A DNA stretch of 64,000 bases from Lingula anatina (Eukaryota; Brachiopoda; Lingulata; Lingulida; Lingulidae). Positions 61,116-64,000 of the stretch are shown here, piece after piece. A model generated the notes under the pieces. It was not told where the DNA came from, made no database searches, and was given only the letters and a program-made list of their open reading frames with translations. The DNA is taken from positions 62,001-126,000 of the forward strand of contig NW_019775837.1 in assembly GCF_001039355.2 (NCBI RefSeq). Direction: 5' to 3'. Both the position numbers and the translations under genes were made by a program. The first letter of the stretch is position 1, and the number at the start of each line of letters is the position of its first letter.

Positions 61116-64000
61116 GGTTTTGTCATATATCTCCCATATATAGTCTTACAATCCCTTAAATAATTTTCTCTTCCCTCAGCTTCGATTGTAACAGAAAACG
61201 TCAAAGACTTGATTCATAATTTTGCGTGTTTTGAAGGTAGGCTAATGGTATTCATCAACAGCGTAGATGTACAAGACAGACATTTAGCACAGCACGACCG
61301 ATCCAAAATGTCAACAGCTGTGCTTCTTAACCTTCCCCAATCAGCTGCACAAAAGCAATGAATTCCGGCCTTACATGTAGATATACAGGGTAAACAGAAC
61401 GTTGTCATGCGTTCAGTTCACAGTGTTATCGAAACTATGGCTATGCACTACAAGATTTACGTGATCGTAACCTTCAAAGAATCCCAGGCATGTGAGGCCA
61501 CTGAACAACGAGGGCCTATATACATGTGCAGCACATATCCTGTTATATGAAATACAATACAGAGCGTCGTTTTCAACTCTTCTGAATGTATAGCGTGTTC
61601 TGTGATCGTTGGCATCAGTTTCTTTCGATTTTCCAGATGTTGTAGTATTGTTCTACACACGACAAACCTTATACCCTTTAATTTTTGGCATTATATGATA
61701 TCTTGAAGGCCATTGATGGTCTTCTGCAATGAACAGTTAGCTTATACTCATGAACGTTCTCTATACTTGGACGGTTTGTATCACACAGCAAGGATATCAA
61801 CAGAACTATTAACTACACGATATCAACATTCGTAATATTTTTGAACGCCATCCCATCGCCACCTTCCTAACAGAAACATGTCATTGCTTTATCCCTACTT
61901 TCTTCATCTGTTACACGAACAATAATACAGACTGAAGTGTTTTAATCATACATTGTACGTGTAAAGATTGTCACAGCAAACTGAATAGCGACATTAAAAG
62001 CTATATATACCTACTGTATATCCGTCGATACGTATGCGTCCACCGTCCAAATAGCTTTGTTTATCTAATAATTTACGGGAATCTCAGGAAGACATTTCAG
62101 AAGTGAATGAGAGGAGGGTAAATGCCACAACTGTCATCGCGGGTACATATTGTTCACAAAAGCCTTGATACAGTTGCCTCGATTTCAGTCAGAGGCTGCC
62201 TCTAGGAAAGACGATAGAGCCGCAACATCTTATAGAAGGAAATCGTTAGTTAGCTGGGGAATTTAAGAAGAATACTGTTGATTGATTAAGACAGTTGTAT
62301 ATGTCAGTATAATCTCACAGCTATATGTAGCTCTAGGCTATCACCATCTCCGAGGATTGCTTAACAGTAAACAGAATAGTTCCCCATTGTAATCGTGACG
62401 CAAATCGAAAGGCAATTACCCGGTAGTGGCCTAACCATGTACATCTACATTTACATGAACATGTATGATGTACGTGTAACAGTACATTTACATGAACATG
62501 TATGATGTACGTGTACCAGTACATGTAGATGTACCCGATTGCCCGTCCTAGTTCCTATTCATTACAACATATGGCATAGCTTCAATTCTATTTTAATTGA
62601 CAGCAGTCATGCACACCAAACCCAGTACTAAATTCTTCTATAGTTAATATTTAGTACTGATGTGTATGCATATAAACCTGAAGTACCCTTGTGGTAATCT
62701 CACTGCAAGATCACGATCAACAGCTAGCGAAACCTGGGAAATTAACAACAGAGGTTTAATCACCCTTCGGTTTACTTTCGTCTATTTCAATCAATAACAA
62801 TTTGTGCAAATTGGACGGGGATCTAGATAATACAGTAACAAGACTGGTATAATACGGCATCAATCATTTTCAACCGAACATAATAACCGAGTATTGTACT
62901 CCGTGGCCTGAAGCATTTAGAATCTGAACTCCGGCTTGCTTAAAGCATTGGAATTGTGTTAAACTCCCAGAAAAAATCATGAATCTCTGAGAAGCACCCT
63001 GAGATTATGAGACTGTTACCCAGCCTGTTTTATACTGAGTATGAGAGTACGAACGGCTAGTCTGCACTGTATATTCAATATACGTTATTTGTACTTGTAT
63101 TTGTACTTCTTTATCGAGAACACTTCTTACAAAACGTGTGCCAAGCTACAGAGGTGACTCTCTAATGGACTCTCTTTCTCAGGGTGATCTCCATGGAATT
63201 CTTGAGAAGACATCAAGAAACACTGTTTTTCACTATTCCCTCGTCACTTGTGATTTATAACCACAGAGATTGACGTCTAAGACCGATAGTGAAAGCCATC
63301 AAGACCGCATTGTTTAACCAAGAATGTTCATTGGTCATAACGATAAATTGTCAAGTCCGAATGAAATATCCAGCAATAGGCCACCACGTGTCAAAATATA
63401 TGCCCCCCGGAATGTTTTAACAACTGCTTTTCACAGAACAGACCCAAAATGATTGTTTCTGAAATATTGTAAAGCACAGAGACTTGAAGTAGTTCTTGTC
63501 TATTTGTTAAACTCACTTGAACTTCCAATGTTCTTTCGCTATTAACTATCCATAACAAGTATTTGCTTATAACATTTTTAGCTTCAAAGTCATGGTGATT
63601 CCTTATTATTTGCGTTCTTAGAATCGGTTTCCAATGCCAAACTGTTTCTCAACAGTTCACGTTAGGAGAGGCACGTACAGAGAATGGAAACCACGCTGGT
63701 TCAAACGTGGTTAAAATGTCGACGATAATCAACACATATGTAGGACGCAGGTCAAGTTAAGCCTTACTGTTTTAATAAACAGCGTTCTGCTTGGAGGGAA
63801 CCGTGTGCTCGTTTTTTTTCTTTGCGGCGCGTGCGGCTTCTAAGGCCTACTTCAGAACCCAATTTGCGAGTCCAATTTTCCTCTTTCTTCGGCCTTAAAA
63901 TAATTCGACGAAATACACATTCCATGGGTTTACCATTGTCCAGTAGGCTATTCTAACGTTTGACGAAAAGGCATGATATACTGTGCATTATCTGAACGAC
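61116..64000. other. Upstream region of PLP/M6 gene
   Basis: No further exon could be recognised. It presumably holds the promoter and any untranslated first exon of the PLP/M6 gene. Except for the nested repeat at 62439-62534 nothing structured stands out. Confidence 0.45.
62439..62534. repeat. Two 37-bp tandem units inside a 12-bp inverted repeat
   Basis: Units at 62447-62483 and 62484-62520 differ at one base. The block is bounded by GTACATCTACAT (62439-62450) and its exact complement ATGTAGATGTAC (62523-62534), and each unit itself contains self-complementary ACATG/CATGT words. The whole can form a cruciform. Confidence 0.8.

Overview
The window is animal nuclear DNA from an invertebrate. 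It is AT-rich, the genes are split by GT-AG introns, and microsatellites, poly-A/poly-G tracts and retrotransposon relics are common. A nematode/mollusc-type paramyosin excludes vertebrates. Small secreted ShKT-lectin and Ala/Ser-repeat proteins plus high apparent heterozygosity fit a marine invertebrate, perhaps a lophotrochozoan. The species cannot be named from the sequence.

Layout: (1) 23-2376 (+), the last six coding exons of a paramyosin gene that runs off the left edge. (2) 5710-9971 (+), a complete six-exon gene for a secreted C-type-lectin-like protein with three ShKT domains. (3) 11.9-44.4 kb, a cluster of three paralogous two-exon genes: gene 1 (+, 26984-29205), gene 2 (-, 33170-34518) and gene 3 (-, 43370-44258). 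Each encodes a signal peptide, an Ala/Ser-rich low-complexity body, a conserved N-glycosylation sequon and a hydrophobic GPI-type tail. They share a 43-nt first coding exon, TATA-like promoter sequence and a roughly 1-kb homologous 3' UTR with a small conserved hairpin. I recognise no described family, and this is the best candidate for something new. (4) 56960-61115 (-), a complete seven-exon PLP/DM20/M6 four-pass membrane protein gene missed by simple ORF calling because its exons are short. Its first coding exon carries only four coding bases.

Two large direct duplications (11894-20664 versus 20666-28529; 44113-49992 versus 49995-55120) each have a single N exactly where the left copy ends and the right copy begins. 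The copies differ by SNPs and large indels. The simplest reading is unmerged allelic contig ends, so the truncated gene at 19117-20664 and the orphan exon at 50102-50144 are probably second alleles of genes 1 and 3, not extra genes.

Mobile DNA: two allelic copies of a minus-strand LINE reverse transcriptase relic (13.7-14.6 and 22.0-22.9 kb), a plus-strand CR1/L2-like relic (36.4-37.25 kb), and several short inverted-repeat (MITE-like) elements, three of them with 5-bp direct repeats at their ends. No tRNA, rRNA, CRISPR or bacterial-type operon was seen. The neighbouring genes have unrelated roles (muscle filament, secreted lectin-like protein, surface repeat proteins, neural-type membrane protein), as expected for ordinary animal synteny.
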